DNA of 64,000 nt from Cadophora sp. MPI-SDFR-AT-0126 (Eukaryota > Ascomycota > Leotiomycetes > Helotiales > Ploettnerulaceae), in contig JAGMVK010000003.1 in the NCBI GenBank assembly GCA_020747065.1, positions 2,046,001 to 2,110,000 on the forward strand, read 5' to 3'. Both the position numbers and the translations under genes were made by a program. A model generated the notes under the pieces. That model searched no databases. It was given only the letters and a program-made list of their open reading frames with translations, and was not told the origin of the DNA. Below, piece after piece: positions 33,941 to 46,050 of the stretch (position 1 is its first letter; every line of letters begins with the position of its first letter).

Positions 33941-35044
33941 ACGCTTCCAAGGCCAATACGGGATCCCACCAAGACTCGGATGGATTTTTCTGGTCTCAAA
34001 GAGCCACCCTACACCCAGAACGATCACCACTCTCTACTTGTACATACTTCACCCGAACGGTTCTTCATGTGCTTCATGTCGGCGTTACGGTAGAAAGATC
34101 TCCTATTCTCGAAAAGTTCCTAGATACCACGGGCGCACTGTAAAGGTCCACGAGCTTCGCAGTTTTGGATTTGGCGTCTATTTTGCTGTTCATTTTGATA
34201 AGTTAGCAGGTCAGGTCAATGATGAAGTGTTACGAAGCAACTTTGCCATTCTTCTCTTGAATTTCGGCGTGCCGTTTTGCCACATGTTCGATTAGGCAAT
34301 TTCATGTCACCATGCACAACCACCACTTTGATTCCCGACATGGGTTATGTCTTTCAGCTTTACAAGTCTCAATTTTCACTTCCATGTCTCTGGGGCTTCT
34401 TACGGAACCATTGCATTATCGTCCTAAATTGATGGTTGTTGACCCCAGAGACGTCGGATTGGCGGGAAAATAAAGCGGGGAGAGGTCGGGGAAAGAAGCG
34501 AGAGCAAAGTCTTGGATGACGATCAATTTCGAGGTAGGTACGGTGCCTTACATTTCGCTTCTACTTTAACCCGAGCCCACGAGTTCATTTCCTCTGTTCA
34601 CTTCAAGATTCAGAACCTTTTCAGACTCCTGTATCTTACCTTCCCCGCGAAATCTCTGGGGAATTTCTCTCGGCGCCTGGGCACCCATGTTGACTGCAGA
34701 CCCTGACAGATTAAAGCGGATACTTCGGACGTACTGACGGGAAAGGCAGCTTGACAAAGCAGAAGGGACCGAACCCCACCAGAATCAATTTAAAGAAATG
34801 TCATGTTGCCATCTTGGCATATGTGATGAGATATCTTATCGCTTTAGCAATAACCCGAAGACTTTGCGTGCTCAGGGGTGGATCAATAATTGTGATGAGG
34901 GGTACTTTCGTCAAGTATATAATCCCCAATATATCTGGATGTAAAAGCAGGTTCTATCACCCAGTCGTTCTCTCAATACTCTCTTCCCTTTGAGGTGCTT
35001 GTTCTCTGGAGCCTGACTATAAGGCTTCGAGTCATCCGGCCATC
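33941..35044. other. Intergenic region upstream of the PL26-type lyase
   Basis: 1.1 kb. Contains a TATA box at 34916 and three SYGGRG matches (near 34390, 34443 and 34475) that could bind the carbon-catabolite repressor CreA; such 6-mers are frequent by chance. No gene recognised. Confidence 0.4.
34916..34923 (+). promoter_or_regulatory. TATA box of the PL26-type lyase gene
   Basis: TATATAAT, about 125 bp upstream of the ATG at 35045. Confidence 0.45.
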
Positions 35045-37950
35045 ATGTCACGACGACTTCTTGTTTTTCTTGCCATTTATGGTTTATTCGACTGTGTCAC
35101 ACCTCAGTTGTTTCCCAATTCTACCAATTCTAGTACAGTAAACTCTGCGTCGGTGCATTGGCTTGGTGAAAAACCAACTTTTAACTACGGAACAACATTC
35201 GGACTTCCATGGGCTCAAGGACAACATTATCCCGGAAACACCACATTCACAGTCTCCAGTTCCGCGAATGAGCAAGTGGAACTCCAGAGCTGGGTTACAG
35301 GCCAGTGGGCAGACGGATCAGTCAAGTGGACTGGCCATGCTATTCCTGCATCCGACACCCTAGCCGACAAGTACACCATCACGGCGCAAAATGTGAGGAA
35401 TACGACAACCACTCCCTATGTCAACAAGACTGGATCAATCACTGTCACCGATTCCTCTTCAAAGGTCAGTGTCAACACTGGGAAACTCACAGTATCATTT
35501 CCCAAGTCAGGCAACATTCTCATCGACAGCATCCAAGCCAAGAGCGGAAAGGTCATTGGGAAAGATGGCCACCTCGTCCTCCAATCCCAATCAGGCGTTG
35601 CAGATACGCCCGAAAGTCGTGGAAACTCCTCTATCAACTACTTTAACTTCTTGAGCAAAATCGAAGAAGTCACTGTTAGCGAGCAGGCTTCTGTCCGTGC
35701 TCTGGTCACTGTCCGCGGCAACCATACAGTGCAGGATGGTGGGAGCCATGAGGACTGGCTCCCTTTCGTCTTGCGATTCTATTTGTACGCCAACTCTGAT
35801 TCGATCAGACTGGTTCATAGTCTGGTCTTTGATGGAGCTGCGAATGAGGATCTGATCACAGGTGTCGGCATTCGGTTCAGTGTCCCATTGGAAGGCGAGG
35901 AGCAGTACGATCGCCATGTACGGTTTGCTGGTGTTGATGGAGGACTTATCAGCGAGGCTGTTCAGGGTATCACGGGTTTGAGAAGAGACCCTGGTCAGGT
36001 CGTGAGAACTGCGCAGGTTGACGGTGATGTGTTGCCAAACACGAGTACTTGGGATGTGAGAGTGTCATCCAGACTCAGATGGATTCCAACTTGGGGTGAC
36101 TACAGCCTGAGTCAATTGTCTTCTGATGGCTTCACTCTCAAGAAACGAACCAAGGCTGGTCAGAGTTGGGTTAGTGTCGGTGGAGGAACTCGCTCGGGTG
36201 GGTTGGCCTATCTCGGCGGTGCAACAAAGGTCAGCTTGTTCAGTCTCTCCTCTGTCTTTTCCATTGGTTAAGAGAAATGCCTTTGGCGATTCTTTAAGAG
36301 ACATGCAAGCAAGCTCAGTACTGATTTCACGCGCAGGGAGGTCTGGCAGTGGGACTACGTGACTTCTGGAAACGCTTTCCTAGTGGTCTTGACATCTCGA
36401 ATGCAGCCTCAAATACAGGTGATCTCACAGTCTGGCTTTATGACCCAGCTGCGCAACCTCTTGATCTCCGTCCATACCACGACGGCCTTGGTGAGAATGG
36501 ATATGCAGATCAACTCGATGCCCTGGAGATCACATACGAAGATTGGGAGCCCGGGTTCGATACTCCCTACGGCATCGCCAGAACGAGCGAGGTCTTCCTT
36601 TTCGGCTTTGAAGAGACGCCCACTCGAGACACTCTCGCAGGATTAACCGAGTACATCAATAACCCGCCTGTATTGGCTGCCGAGCCCGCGTACCTTCAAG
36701 AGTCCAAGGCAATTGGGACGTACTGGGCTGTACCCGACACCGATAGCCCCCAAGCCGCAACTATCGAAGACCATCTAGATTTCCTCTTTGAGTTCTACGA
36801 GGAGCAAATCGAGCAGCGTAGATGGTACGGATTTCTAGACTATGGTGATTTCATGCACACCTATGACACCGACCGCCATTCATGGCGTTATGACATTGGC
36901 GGCTATGCCTGGGATAACTCGGAGCTGTCTCCAGATCTGTTCTTCTGGTTGTACTTTTTGCGCACCGGTCGTCACGATGTCTACCGCTTTGCAGAGGCGC
37001 TGACTCGTCATACGGGTGAAGTAGACGTCTACCATCTTGGCCAGTGGAAGGGTCTCGGGACTCGTCACGGCATCCAGCATTTCTCAGACAGCGCAAAGCA
37101 GGCCCGTATCTCGCAGCCGCAATACCGCAAATACTTCTACTACCTCTCTGGCGGAGACGAGCGAGTTGGCGAGCTGATGGACGAACTCCTCGACACTGTC
37201 AACACATATGGTATTCTCGACCCGAACAGAAAAGTACGAACTGATGGCTGGGTACCCACACCTGGCTCAACAGTAGCCATTGGTCTCGGCACAGACTGGG
37301 GAGCGTTAGCAGGTGGATGGTTGATCGCCTGGGAACGTCGCAGTGCTCGCTGGGAGGAAGCCAAGACGAAACTCACCAACACGATCAGCGGCATTGCGGC
37401 CCTGAAGAATGGTTTCGTAACAGGCACATCTCTATTCAACCTCACATCCAGCACACTCGGTCCTCCTCCCGCGGATCCAAACAATACAGGCTACGTAGCA
37501 GTGTCGCATCTCTCCGCCGTATTCGGTCTCCCAGAAGTGGTATCGGAAGCAATCGAGTACTACGGTTCCGACCTGCCAGCTGGCTTCAAGGACGCCTGGT
37601 TAGATTACTGCTACTACTTCCGTGCCAGCGCCGCTGAGCAGATCGCGCGGTATGGCGTCAGTTTTGGCACGCTGAATCTGTTCCAGGGACACTCGAGACT
37701 GATTGCATATGTTGCGAATCAGAGGGATAATGCTACTATTGCTGCGAGAGCGTGGCAGCAGTTTTACTCGTCTGATGGACTGAAGCCTACTGCGGCGTGG
37801 AATGTGACGAGTGTAGGCGGTGCCAGGGTGATTCATCCTGTCACGGAAGCCCCGTGGATACCAGGCACGAATGACGTTGCCCAGTATGGACTTGCTGCTA
37901 TTCAGAATTTGGCTCTGGTGAGGGATACCCTTGAGAGTTCGTATCCGTAA
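35045..37950 (+). CDS. Secreted rhamnogalacturonan exolyase-like protein, PL26/PcRGLX type (932 aa, 2 exons)
   Basis: Exons 35045-36229 and 36337-37950, joined in phase 0 by a 107-nt intron (GTCAGC ... GCGCAG) that restores TKGGLAVGLRDFW. A hydrophobic signal peptide (MSRRLLVFLAIYGLFD) leads to a mature protein with many N-glycosylation sequons. The order fits PcRGLX/YetA-like lyases: an N-terminal RIFT-barrel domain (FGLPWAQGQ, WADGSVKWTGHA), a central beta sandwich, and a C-terminal alpha/alpha toroid with many aromatic residues (GGYAWDNSELSPDLFFWLYFLRTG is typical). Known relatives release unsaturated galacturonosyl-rhamnose from the ends of pectin rhamnogalacturonan I. A role in plant cell-wall use follows. 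The family call is from memory of motifs; another lyase family is possible. Confidence 0.75.
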
Positions 37951-38648
37951 AGACAGAAAGGACAGCGAGCTAGATCTTTTGATGCGTGGAATGTTTTGTA
38001 TATATACTTACGTCGAGCTCTCTACATATTTCAGTGTAAAATACTACAACGACATGTGCTCGATGAACTTGTCTATCCAAAATCAGGTCAGAAAATCTTA
38101 CTTCCCTTAAGTTCGACATTCACATGATACGGAAGCGTGATTAGAACGTATAAGTTGGATTATATATCTGCCTCTTCTCGAGCGCCTCTCGTCTTCACTG
38201 ATACGACGGTACTTCCTAGTCGTCCCACAATAAGCATCCCGAGACGCCCACCAGCCCGAATTAGGGAGACATACCAATCCTGTAGCTACAGGCTGTTTGC
38301 TTATGCGTGCAGCCTGAAAAGAATAAACATTGAAAACATGAATAGAAGAGAAGGTAAAAAGAGTATCATCGCCATCCCATGCAAAGCTGCTTGCAAAACC
38401 ATGCCATACTATGCTGTCTTTCAGAAATCTGAGAAGCAGAATGAAAACGAAGCCGAACACGGCCCCCAAAAAAGACGGTATATGCAGTACGCTTGCAGAA
38501 TTGGCCAACATCGCGAATGCTAACCACAAATAAGTGCTTCCATGCATCAACTCCCTATGTCACCAAAACAGCTGGAAATCCAGAAAGCTCCAAAATGCTG
38601 ACAGGTATAGAGGAGGTGGGTAGTGTATTAAGGACAGTAGGATTCTGT
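37951..38648. other. Convergent intergenic region, lyase / DUF726 gene
   Basis: 698 bp between convergent stops. On the minus strand 38107-38550 is open for 147 codons from an ATG, with one hydrophobic stretch, but it has no recognisable domain and is probably 3' flank. Confidence 0.35.
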
Positions 38649-41600
38649 CTATGCAAAAGTCATCTGGATATCTTTCTCCTTGCCAAAATCATCGTCATCA
38701 TCGGCCCACGCATTATGCGAGAAATCTATGGGCGGTAATGTAGCCGGAAGTGTACTACTGCTCTTCAGTTCCGGCCGTTGTAATGTCGCTGCACGATCTG
38801 TTGGTTCCGGCGTGGGAGGTTTGAGTGGGGATGCAGCGCGAAGAGGAAGGTGATTGCTTGATGTACCTGCTGAGCGGGGAGGAGAGCGGTAGGCAGTGTC
38901 GAAAGTCATCTGGATTTCTTCCTCCTCTGCAGCATAGACTGGAGGTGATCTGCTTGATGGTATCCACTCGCTACTCGATTGACGAGGCGAGGCAGCTGGT
39001 GAGGGTTTGTTGACTTTGAGCATCGAGGAGTCATCGTATGACTGCGTCTCGCGAAGAGAAGTACGCTGGTTGGAAGTACTCAAAGAAGAAGAGCCCAAGT
39101 CGAGTTTCATAGGCGGCAGCGTGGATTTGAGCTCCTTCACCTCTATGTGCTCGCTTGCAAGCTCAGCACGAATGGCGTCGACATCAAAAAGAACGCCGTG
39201 ATTGTTGCCTTGGCCGTCTTCAATTCGGGCAGAAACCGACTCCCCTTTCGATTCTTCATATGTCTCCCATTCTTTACGCTCAACGACAGCCTTCTTCTTA
39301 CGGCTAAAGAACCCGAATTTCCCTTTTGACTCCTTTTCCTTCTTTTCGAACTCTTTTCTCGCCTCTTCGATCTCGTTGATGAGCTCTCGCTGGCGCTGTG
39401 CATGATTTTCAGGATCTGGATCCTCAATTTCGGTGAACTCATCGCTTTCCACTAGCCAGCCAACTTCGCGCAGAAGCTTGGGCATTGCTGTTCGGTATGC
39501 CATGTGTCCTGGTACGAGGTCTGTCACATCAACATTTTCTAGCCCTGGAATCTCTTCCACGGGCGCCAGCCCTGCGACTCGACTGATACCACCGCTGGTC
39601 AAACGGAATAGGTAACCCAGAATCCAGTCATTCCTGGCGTAACCGTTGACGAATGTTCCAGCAACCACCGATCGAGCCTTCAAGTATTCATCTCGCTTGG
39701 CAACGATTGGTGAACCGAATAGGTAGACATTTTGAACAAGACCATAGGCTCCTTTCCTAGCAAGCTCTTTCAGACAGGCGAAGATAACCCTAGATCCCAG
39801 AGAATATCCCACGAAGGTTATCGGTCGCGTGCCAAGATTTCGGTCAATAAGCGAATCGGCCAAAATCAGGCCAGCCATATTCGCGCGATCGAGAGACACA
39901 GTCCAAGGGTTATCGATTAAATAAGCAAGTTTTGTCAAAACAACGGGTAGTGTCAAGGCGGCCATAAGACCAGTCAAAATCGTACTTCCGAGTACTTGCT
40001 GGAGACCTTGGGTCAAAGCCTATGTTGTGTTAGATGGGACATGTGACCAGCTGAAGCTACTGACCTCTGTGGCTAAGATGTTGATAGTGTCTCCCATACT
40101 CTGCAGCATTTCAGGCTCCCACAACACCGAATATATGTCGCCCATGATGGGATCAACAGTGCTGTACGGTAGTCGTACATCATCTACCTTTCCAGTCATC
40201 CACCCCGAGACAGTGACGATCAGATTGACTCGCTTATTGTTGTGTAATGGTCGGTACTCGAAGGTTCTAACGGCTCCTGTTCTTCGATTCGCAGCTCGCA
40301 CAGCAATGATACCTCCAGAAGCCGCAGCACTGGACGTTATGATCGCAGCACCTCCAGCGCCTGCTAGGAAACCACCCGTACCGGCAACACCGATAGTGGT
40401 AAATCCTGCTGCCAGTCCAGCACCAATGACAGGGGCCAGTAAGCCAGCAGAGAGACCAATGACCAAGCCACCTCCAACGGTCGCAAGGCCCATCATCATG
40501 TACCGCTTCTTCAAAGCTAGTTTCCTTCGGCTCTCCTTGTGCTCATCCTCATTCCAGTTTTCTTTTTCGGCAGCTTGTTGCATTTCTAGTGCATCCGTCA
40601 CTCGCTTCTCGAATCGACAAATCTCGAGCCATGAAACATCCATATTGTCTCCCACTTTCTCAAGCAGTACCCGGGATCGGGCGTCATACACAGAATCAGC
40701 GATCAGCGTTAAGAACAGATCGCAAAGAACCGTCCAGCGAAGGTCAATATCAAGGTTTGCTGTAGTTGGAAGTTGTGAAGGAGTTCGGACTTCTGGAAGA
40801 TCATCTCCATCATGCTCTTCATATGGAGGCGGTGCCTGTGCAGGCTCTTCGTCTAACCTAGGAGTAGTCGAGGATACTCGGGGAGAGGATATTGACGGCC
40901 TAGATGACACTGATAACCGCGAATTCTTGTCCGTGGAAGTCAATGACTCGGGTCTGGGTGACGAATTGCCGGCCGCAGAAGTCTTATCCTCAGCCATAGG
41001 GTTCTTAACTCTGGCGTTTTGCATAAGTGTGGGCGTCAAGTCTTTAGGTACAACGCCGTGTTGGGCCAATTGCTCAATCATAATCTGTTCAGCGGTACTG
41101 ATTTCCATATGCGCATATAGTCGGACCATCATTTTTTGGCTCCACATCTGCATTGCTTCCGCCGACAGTTGAATATCCTTTTTACTACTCCGGGTATGGT
41201 TTATTGACTCGGCCGCAGTCACCATATTTGACAGGATCAATCGCGTCATTCCAACGTAGGCAATCCTCTGTCCCTCAGTCAAGAGGTCTTTTGTAGCCTG
41301 CATCTGCGAGGTGGCATCCCTTTGCTCCTCGTCCTCCAATTCGCCGGCACCAGTTCCACCATTGATATCTTTAAACAGGTATTGGGTATTCTCATCCAGG
41401 CTGGTTGCCGATTGGGCGTCCTCGTCTAATTGAACTCGTGTGTATCCCTTTCCAGCACCACCTAATCCTTCATACGCGTCCTCCTCGACATCTGAATTAT
41501 GCTCTCTCGCAATGAGCCTATTATCATCATCGTACATGTCGTATGGTGCAAAGGCCGGCATAGTCTGCCATTCATCCTCTTCCACTACTGGCGTCTTGGC

Positions 41601-42257
41601 ATCTAACTGTGTGGTGTGCTGATGTGACCATTCGGATATGCCCCCAGTCTGCGAGTTCTGCCCTCGGACATGTGTTGGATCCTTTGACTCTTCTTCCTTG
41701 CTGCTCTTTTCTTCCTCCCCGTTGCCATTTTCTAAGTCCTCTACGACGGACATTGCTGTTTCCAGGGGCTGTCTCGTCTCTGCAGCTTTGGCAGGTTCTT
41801 CAGGGGGTTCATCGCGAGCCTTCGGTTCTTCTTTGACAGCATCCGCAGACTCCGGAGCCTCTGGAGTAGCAGCTTTCATTGCTTCCGGACATTGCCCCTC
41901 TGCCTCTTGTAATTTCGGTATCGGTGTTCCAGGAGGTAATGGTGTTGATCTTGCGTCCTTAAACTCCTCATCTCCACTAGATTCCTCATCTGGGACCTCA
42001 GTTTGGGGTTTCGCACCGCCGATCGATTCCTCGATTTTCTCAATTTTGGAAACTTCACCCTTCACATACCCGTTTACACCAGGCCGGGATGGTTTCTCCT
42101 CAAGGTCGTCCTTGCGTTCCGGTTCGACCGACACCGTGACCTTATGCTTGACCACTGGGAGACCAAAGTCGTCGAGTTCTGCCACAGTTGTACTGGGCAC
42201 AACATGGCCGTTGCTAAGAGCCACTTCTTTGTTTCCTGCTTGTCCGCTACCCGGCAT
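38649..42257 (-). CDS. DUF726 alpha/beta-hydrolase membrane protein (TMCO4/Mil1-like), 1187 aa, 2 exons
   Basis: Exons 42257-40065 and 40019-38649; the 45-nt intron (GTCAGT ... ACATAG) is phase 0. Layout: residues 1-300 acidic and disordered; 330-560 helical; 585-660 a Gly/Ala-rich hydrophobic block with two to three membrane helices (LATVGGGLVIGLSAGLLAPV, GFLAGAGGAAIITSSAA); then an alpha/beta hydrolase fold with the nucleophile elbow GYSLGSR (Ser804) and LFGSP. After residue ~930 comes a Lys/Glu coil and a Ser/Pro-rich tail. Family relatives are human TMCO4 and yeast YFL034W (Mil1), an adaptor/lipase-like protein of trafficking membranes; the enzyme activity is unproven. The start is taken as the first ATG (MPGSGQAG); six open codons upstream lack ATG. 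An upstream exon is possible. Confidence 0.88.
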
Positions 42258-42808
42258 ATTGGTTGAGCTTTCCACCGTCTCGTGTCGCAGTGGCCGCCGT
42301 TCTCACCCAAAGCTTCCTACAACAAGGTTGTCTGAAGCTGGACACGATCCTCTGTTCGTGGGGTAGGCTTCGTCCCTGGCAGACACATGCTTTCTGAAGC
42401 ACTGGTACGTAGTTCGAGGTCGTGCTTAAGGGGACAATTGTTTGAAGTCGTGTACTGCAGGGGGGTTGCCACTTAGCGCAATAAAGAGCCTGGAGGTGGA
42501 GCGGGGCTTGCTGCTGTCAGTGAACGCCTTTCGGAGGACCAAACGGTTGGTTGCCGTGCCGTGTCACTACAGAACCTTTTTTCCCTCGAGCATGTACTAA
42601 TCGAGACTTGCTCAATTTCATTCTTCACTTAGCCATATGTACTCTGTCTTTCTTTTCATCTACTTTGACATGCATTCATTTGTATGATGACTGGGTTTTG
42701 CTGGGAAAGACCCTGGCATGAATTCGTTCAGAGAATCCCGAGAGCTCTTCTTTACTGGGTATTGCTGTGAATCTGACAGCCAGCACCACCAAAACGCCAT
42801 TCCCGAAA
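42258..42808. other. Intergenic region UTP23 3' / DUF726 gene 5'
   Basis: 551 bp, promoter of the DUF726 gene. No distinct element recognised. Confidence 0.4.
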
Positions 42809-43791
42809 CTAATCATCCTCTCCATCAGAAATCTCTGATATTAGAGATACTCCTCCACCAGGGGCCCCAGACTTTGGCTTCCTCTTTCTTTTTCGTTTGG
42901 CACCTTGTTCAGGCCCATCCGACTTCTCTAAATTTGATTCTCCAACCGCAGATTCTTTGTCTTTCTGTGTCGAAGGTTTCGGTCTGTCGGCTACTGACTT
43001 CTTCGACTTCTTCACGGCCAGCGGATTTGGTCCTTTGGGGCCCTTCGCCTTTCTCTTCTTCTTGGGTATATCCGCCCCTACATCTCCATCATTCTTCTCT
43101 TCTCCATCCTCTCCGTCCTCTCGTTTCCGCTTGAGACTGCCACTTCCTCTTTTCAGCCCTTGTCTGAATTTCACCCGTTCCTCCTTCTCCCTGTTGTCCG
43201 AACTCGCCTCGGCCATCGGCTCCATGATCATAACACTCCTGTTGATATACACCAGTGGCACACCTAGAATACTCCTCATGTGTTTCCGCACCTCCAATTC
43301 CTGACTAGCAACAACATAACGGTTCTTGTTCGTCTTGCTGCCCTTGGGGTCGACTACTGAAGCCAGGCATTCCTGCGTACTCAATGGTTCGGGGTAATCT
43401 TCTGGCCGGTGACCACATCTTCTTCGCTCGTAAGTTTTGGCTTTGTCGATGAGATAGGAGACGCCTGGTTCCGAGGCTGCGGCGTATAGATGACGCATCG
43501 AGCATTGGGTGATCACTGTATGGATTAGTACCTATCATGCATAGCTGGATGGTAGTGCATACTTGGCTTCACTTCGCCGTGAAGTGTTCGTTCCAGTCCT
43601 CCCACAAGATCCATCTTGAACTTATCCGCATCTCTGATCATTTGCGCATCAACTGCAGGACATGGTCAGTGTCGAGCTCAAGGATGGGAATTGTAGAGCT
43701 TACGAAGAACTTGATATGGTACACGGAAGCCATAGCTGAGTCCATACTGCTGCATAAGCTTCCGGTACTGTTTCGATCTTTTGCCCCTCAT
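42809..43791 (-). CDS. UTP23: rRNA-processing protein Utp23 (294 aa, 3 exons)
   Basis: A PIN-fold component of the small-subunit processome in the nucleolus, needed for release of the snR30 snoRNA from pre-ribosomes. Exons 43791-43704, 43652-43563, 43515-42809 (885 nt in frame; introns of 51 and 47 nt, the second with a perfect TACTAAT branch site). The N-terminus MRGKRSKQYRKLMQQYGLSYGF and the segment DADKFKMDLVGGLERTLHGEVKP are Utp23 hallmarks, followed by the Cys/His residues ITQCSMRHLY and RRRCGH of the zinc-binding PIN subclass. Utp23 lacks most catalytic acidic residues of active PIN nucleases. The last 100 residues are a Lys-rich nucleolar tail. Confidence 0.94.
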
Positions 43792-44489
43792 TTTGCTTGT
43801 GTAATGTGGTTTGGTTGTCGTAGCCGTCTTTCATCGTAACTTGGGCATTTTTCGAAGTTTTATTTTGCGCTACTGCGATAAGCTTATCGAATGCCAAGAC
43901 AGGGGCGCAAGGCTGAAGCTCCAACAACGGATAGCCTCGAATTTCATACACAGAAGGTTCTTCATAGAACTTTGCAAGAAACAAGCATCTGTTTCAGCAT
44001 ATATTGAGTACAAATACGCACAGTCTCTGCTTTGGCAAAGCAATATATACAGCTGGAAATTCTTCTGCCATAGGATAGGATTTGCTCCTGCCTTCTTTGC
44101 TCGAACCTCTACTTCCACCGTGGCGGAATGTCCTTTGCACTATAGTGACAAATGTGCATGGAAAGCTCATTTGATCGGATCGAACCGATTCAGGGCCATA
44201 ATCTCTTTCTCCAAAGGGCTAGTCTCTCGACCTGGCTGTCCCTTCAGATCATGACACCAAGTACCTTGAATTGCCCTCATCCCTCTTCGCTCCAGATCTG
44301 ACATAGTCTATTCGCTTCAAGATTTCCATGAGTTCTTCTCGGGGTTGACATGAACATGTCCATTCCCAAAGCCAAAGCCTCTGCGTAGTAGGTGGTCTCA
44401 ATTGTCCTTCTGCAGTCCAGCTTCAACCCTTACTCCGTCTGCATAGAGCAGCCACTACACTTATATCGTCTAGCTTGCCTAGCACTTCG
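43792..44489. other. Intergenic region PTC7-like 3' / UTP23 5'
   Basis: 698 bp, promoter of UTP23; nothing else recognised. Confidence 0.4.
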
Positions 44490-45685
44490 TTAGTCAGATG
44501 CATTAGAATCAAAAACTGCCAACTTACCTCCTTCCATTGCCAAACCCTCTTCAACTGCGTGTTCCATGAATGGGCTTTCTGCAAAAGGGTCGGTAGCAAT
44601 GACTTTGGCAGCCTTCATTAACTCCTCTGCCACGAACTTCATTCCTCCACCAGCTCCGCCTGTTCGGTCGCCAGTACTTTCTCCACCTTGTCCATTCTCC
44701 CACTTTTGAATGCTGTCGACCACATTTTGAATGATCTCATGCTCCCATAAATTGTCAATAACTCCGTCTGACATGGCCAATACGACATCGTTCTCTTCAA
44801 TCTCGACCTTGTCCATCACGGCATTCTCTCGAGGGGTGTCCGGGCTATTAGTTCCTAGCTGTCTTGGACAGTCGAACCAATGCCACTGTTCAGTTGTCTT
44901 GTAAATCCGCTCCCCATCTCTTCCATCACGCGGTCGAATAACCATAACCTGAGAGTCGCCCAGATTGGTCACATATAGCAGGGGCTTAGGAGGAGCACTC
45001 GGGTCCGAATCAGATCTTTGAAAATGCAACTGGGCTCCAGCAGCCGTGGTTGTACCTTGCCATTGATTTGGCTGTGATGTGGCCTCGATAGTTTGCTCGT
45101 AGGCCTTTTGGAGGTAATTGATCGGTGTGGGTGTGTAAAGTTGTCCTGGAGGCCGCGGTCGATTCGCATCGCCTTCCGTCTCTACGGCCCAGAAATGTAG
45201 TATCAATCTTGCCCAAAGACTGCGTATGTCAGCATGGTTTGAACAAGAGGACAGCGCAGCTCGAACCCAGCATGACCCCCAGGTCTTGTAGACCAAGCAC
45301 CAACTCCATCATCTGCCGCAATGAATTGATCACTTGCATATACTGCATCATCTCCGTTCGTGTACCCTCGAATCTTCTGCCCATTGACCAAGGGACGCCG
45401 ATCGCGACTCCTATCATGGGTGCTGAGAGGATCTGAGAAGGAGCCTGACGGCGGAGAAAGGAAAGGCGGAGGGAATGGCCGCGGTGCTCTTTTCGCAAAC
45501 AGAGCAAGACCAGTCTCGAATCGAAATGGCAGAGGGTCACTGCGCACTGCACGCCGGTCGGTACTGGTTGCTGTTGAGGTTGTTGTCGGTTCTGGGCGAC
45601 ATCCTGAAGTGCTTTTCGTGAGGGAACGGCGAGACTGAAGGATTATGGCTCGCGCAACTGGTACTCGGAAAGCCGACCTCCTCAT
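44490..45685 (-). CDS. PTC7: Mitochondrial PP2C-type protein phosphatase, Ptc7-like (382 aa, 2 exons)
   Basis: A Mg/Mn-dependent Ser/Thr phosphatase; yeast Ptc7 activates coenzyme Q synthesis by dephosphorylating Coq7. Exons 45685-45267 and 45219-44490, with a 47-nt intron (GTTCGA ... CGCAG) restoring GGHAG|LWARLILHFW. The N-terminus is an Arg/Ser-rich mitochondrial presequence (MRRSAFRVPVARAIILQSRR). Metal-binding and family motifs: ASDQFIAADDGVGAW, TNLGDSQVMVIRP, and AMSDGVIDNLWEHEI. A Gly-rich insertion follows near residue 330. In yeast alternative splicing makes two Ptc7 isoforms, but this intron sits inside the catalytic domain and holds no membrane-coding frame. Confidence 0.93.
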
Positions 45686-46027
45686 TCCAGCGTCGTAAAG
45701 TATATTCAGGAGTAGGACAATGCGGCAAAGCAGCTATTCATTGATGCTGGGTTTTTTTTCTTGAAGCGGGAAGTCCAACAGATTGTCCGCGATAAGAAAT
45801 GATTGGGGCGGCTGCCAAAGCTTGGCTTGCTCCTTTACTATGCGGGGAAAAGTCAAATAATTAGCATGATTTCAGCCAGCTAAAATTGATTTTTCTGACT
45901 GGAGGGAAATAAAGTCAATTGCTATATCCTTTGTATTTGACCTAACTTGACGATACATTAAAGCTCCGCATGGCTCGGGAGTAGTCAGTGTGGCAATCTG
46001 TACAACCTCTAATTCGGCGAGATGCCC

Positions 46028-46050
46028 GGCGAGGCGAGGCGAGGCGAGGC
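46028..46050. repeat. (GAGGC)n pentanucleotide repeat
   Basis: About 4.6 tandem copies of GAGGC; the reverse-complement unit is repeated at 3934-3951. Confidence 0.9.
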
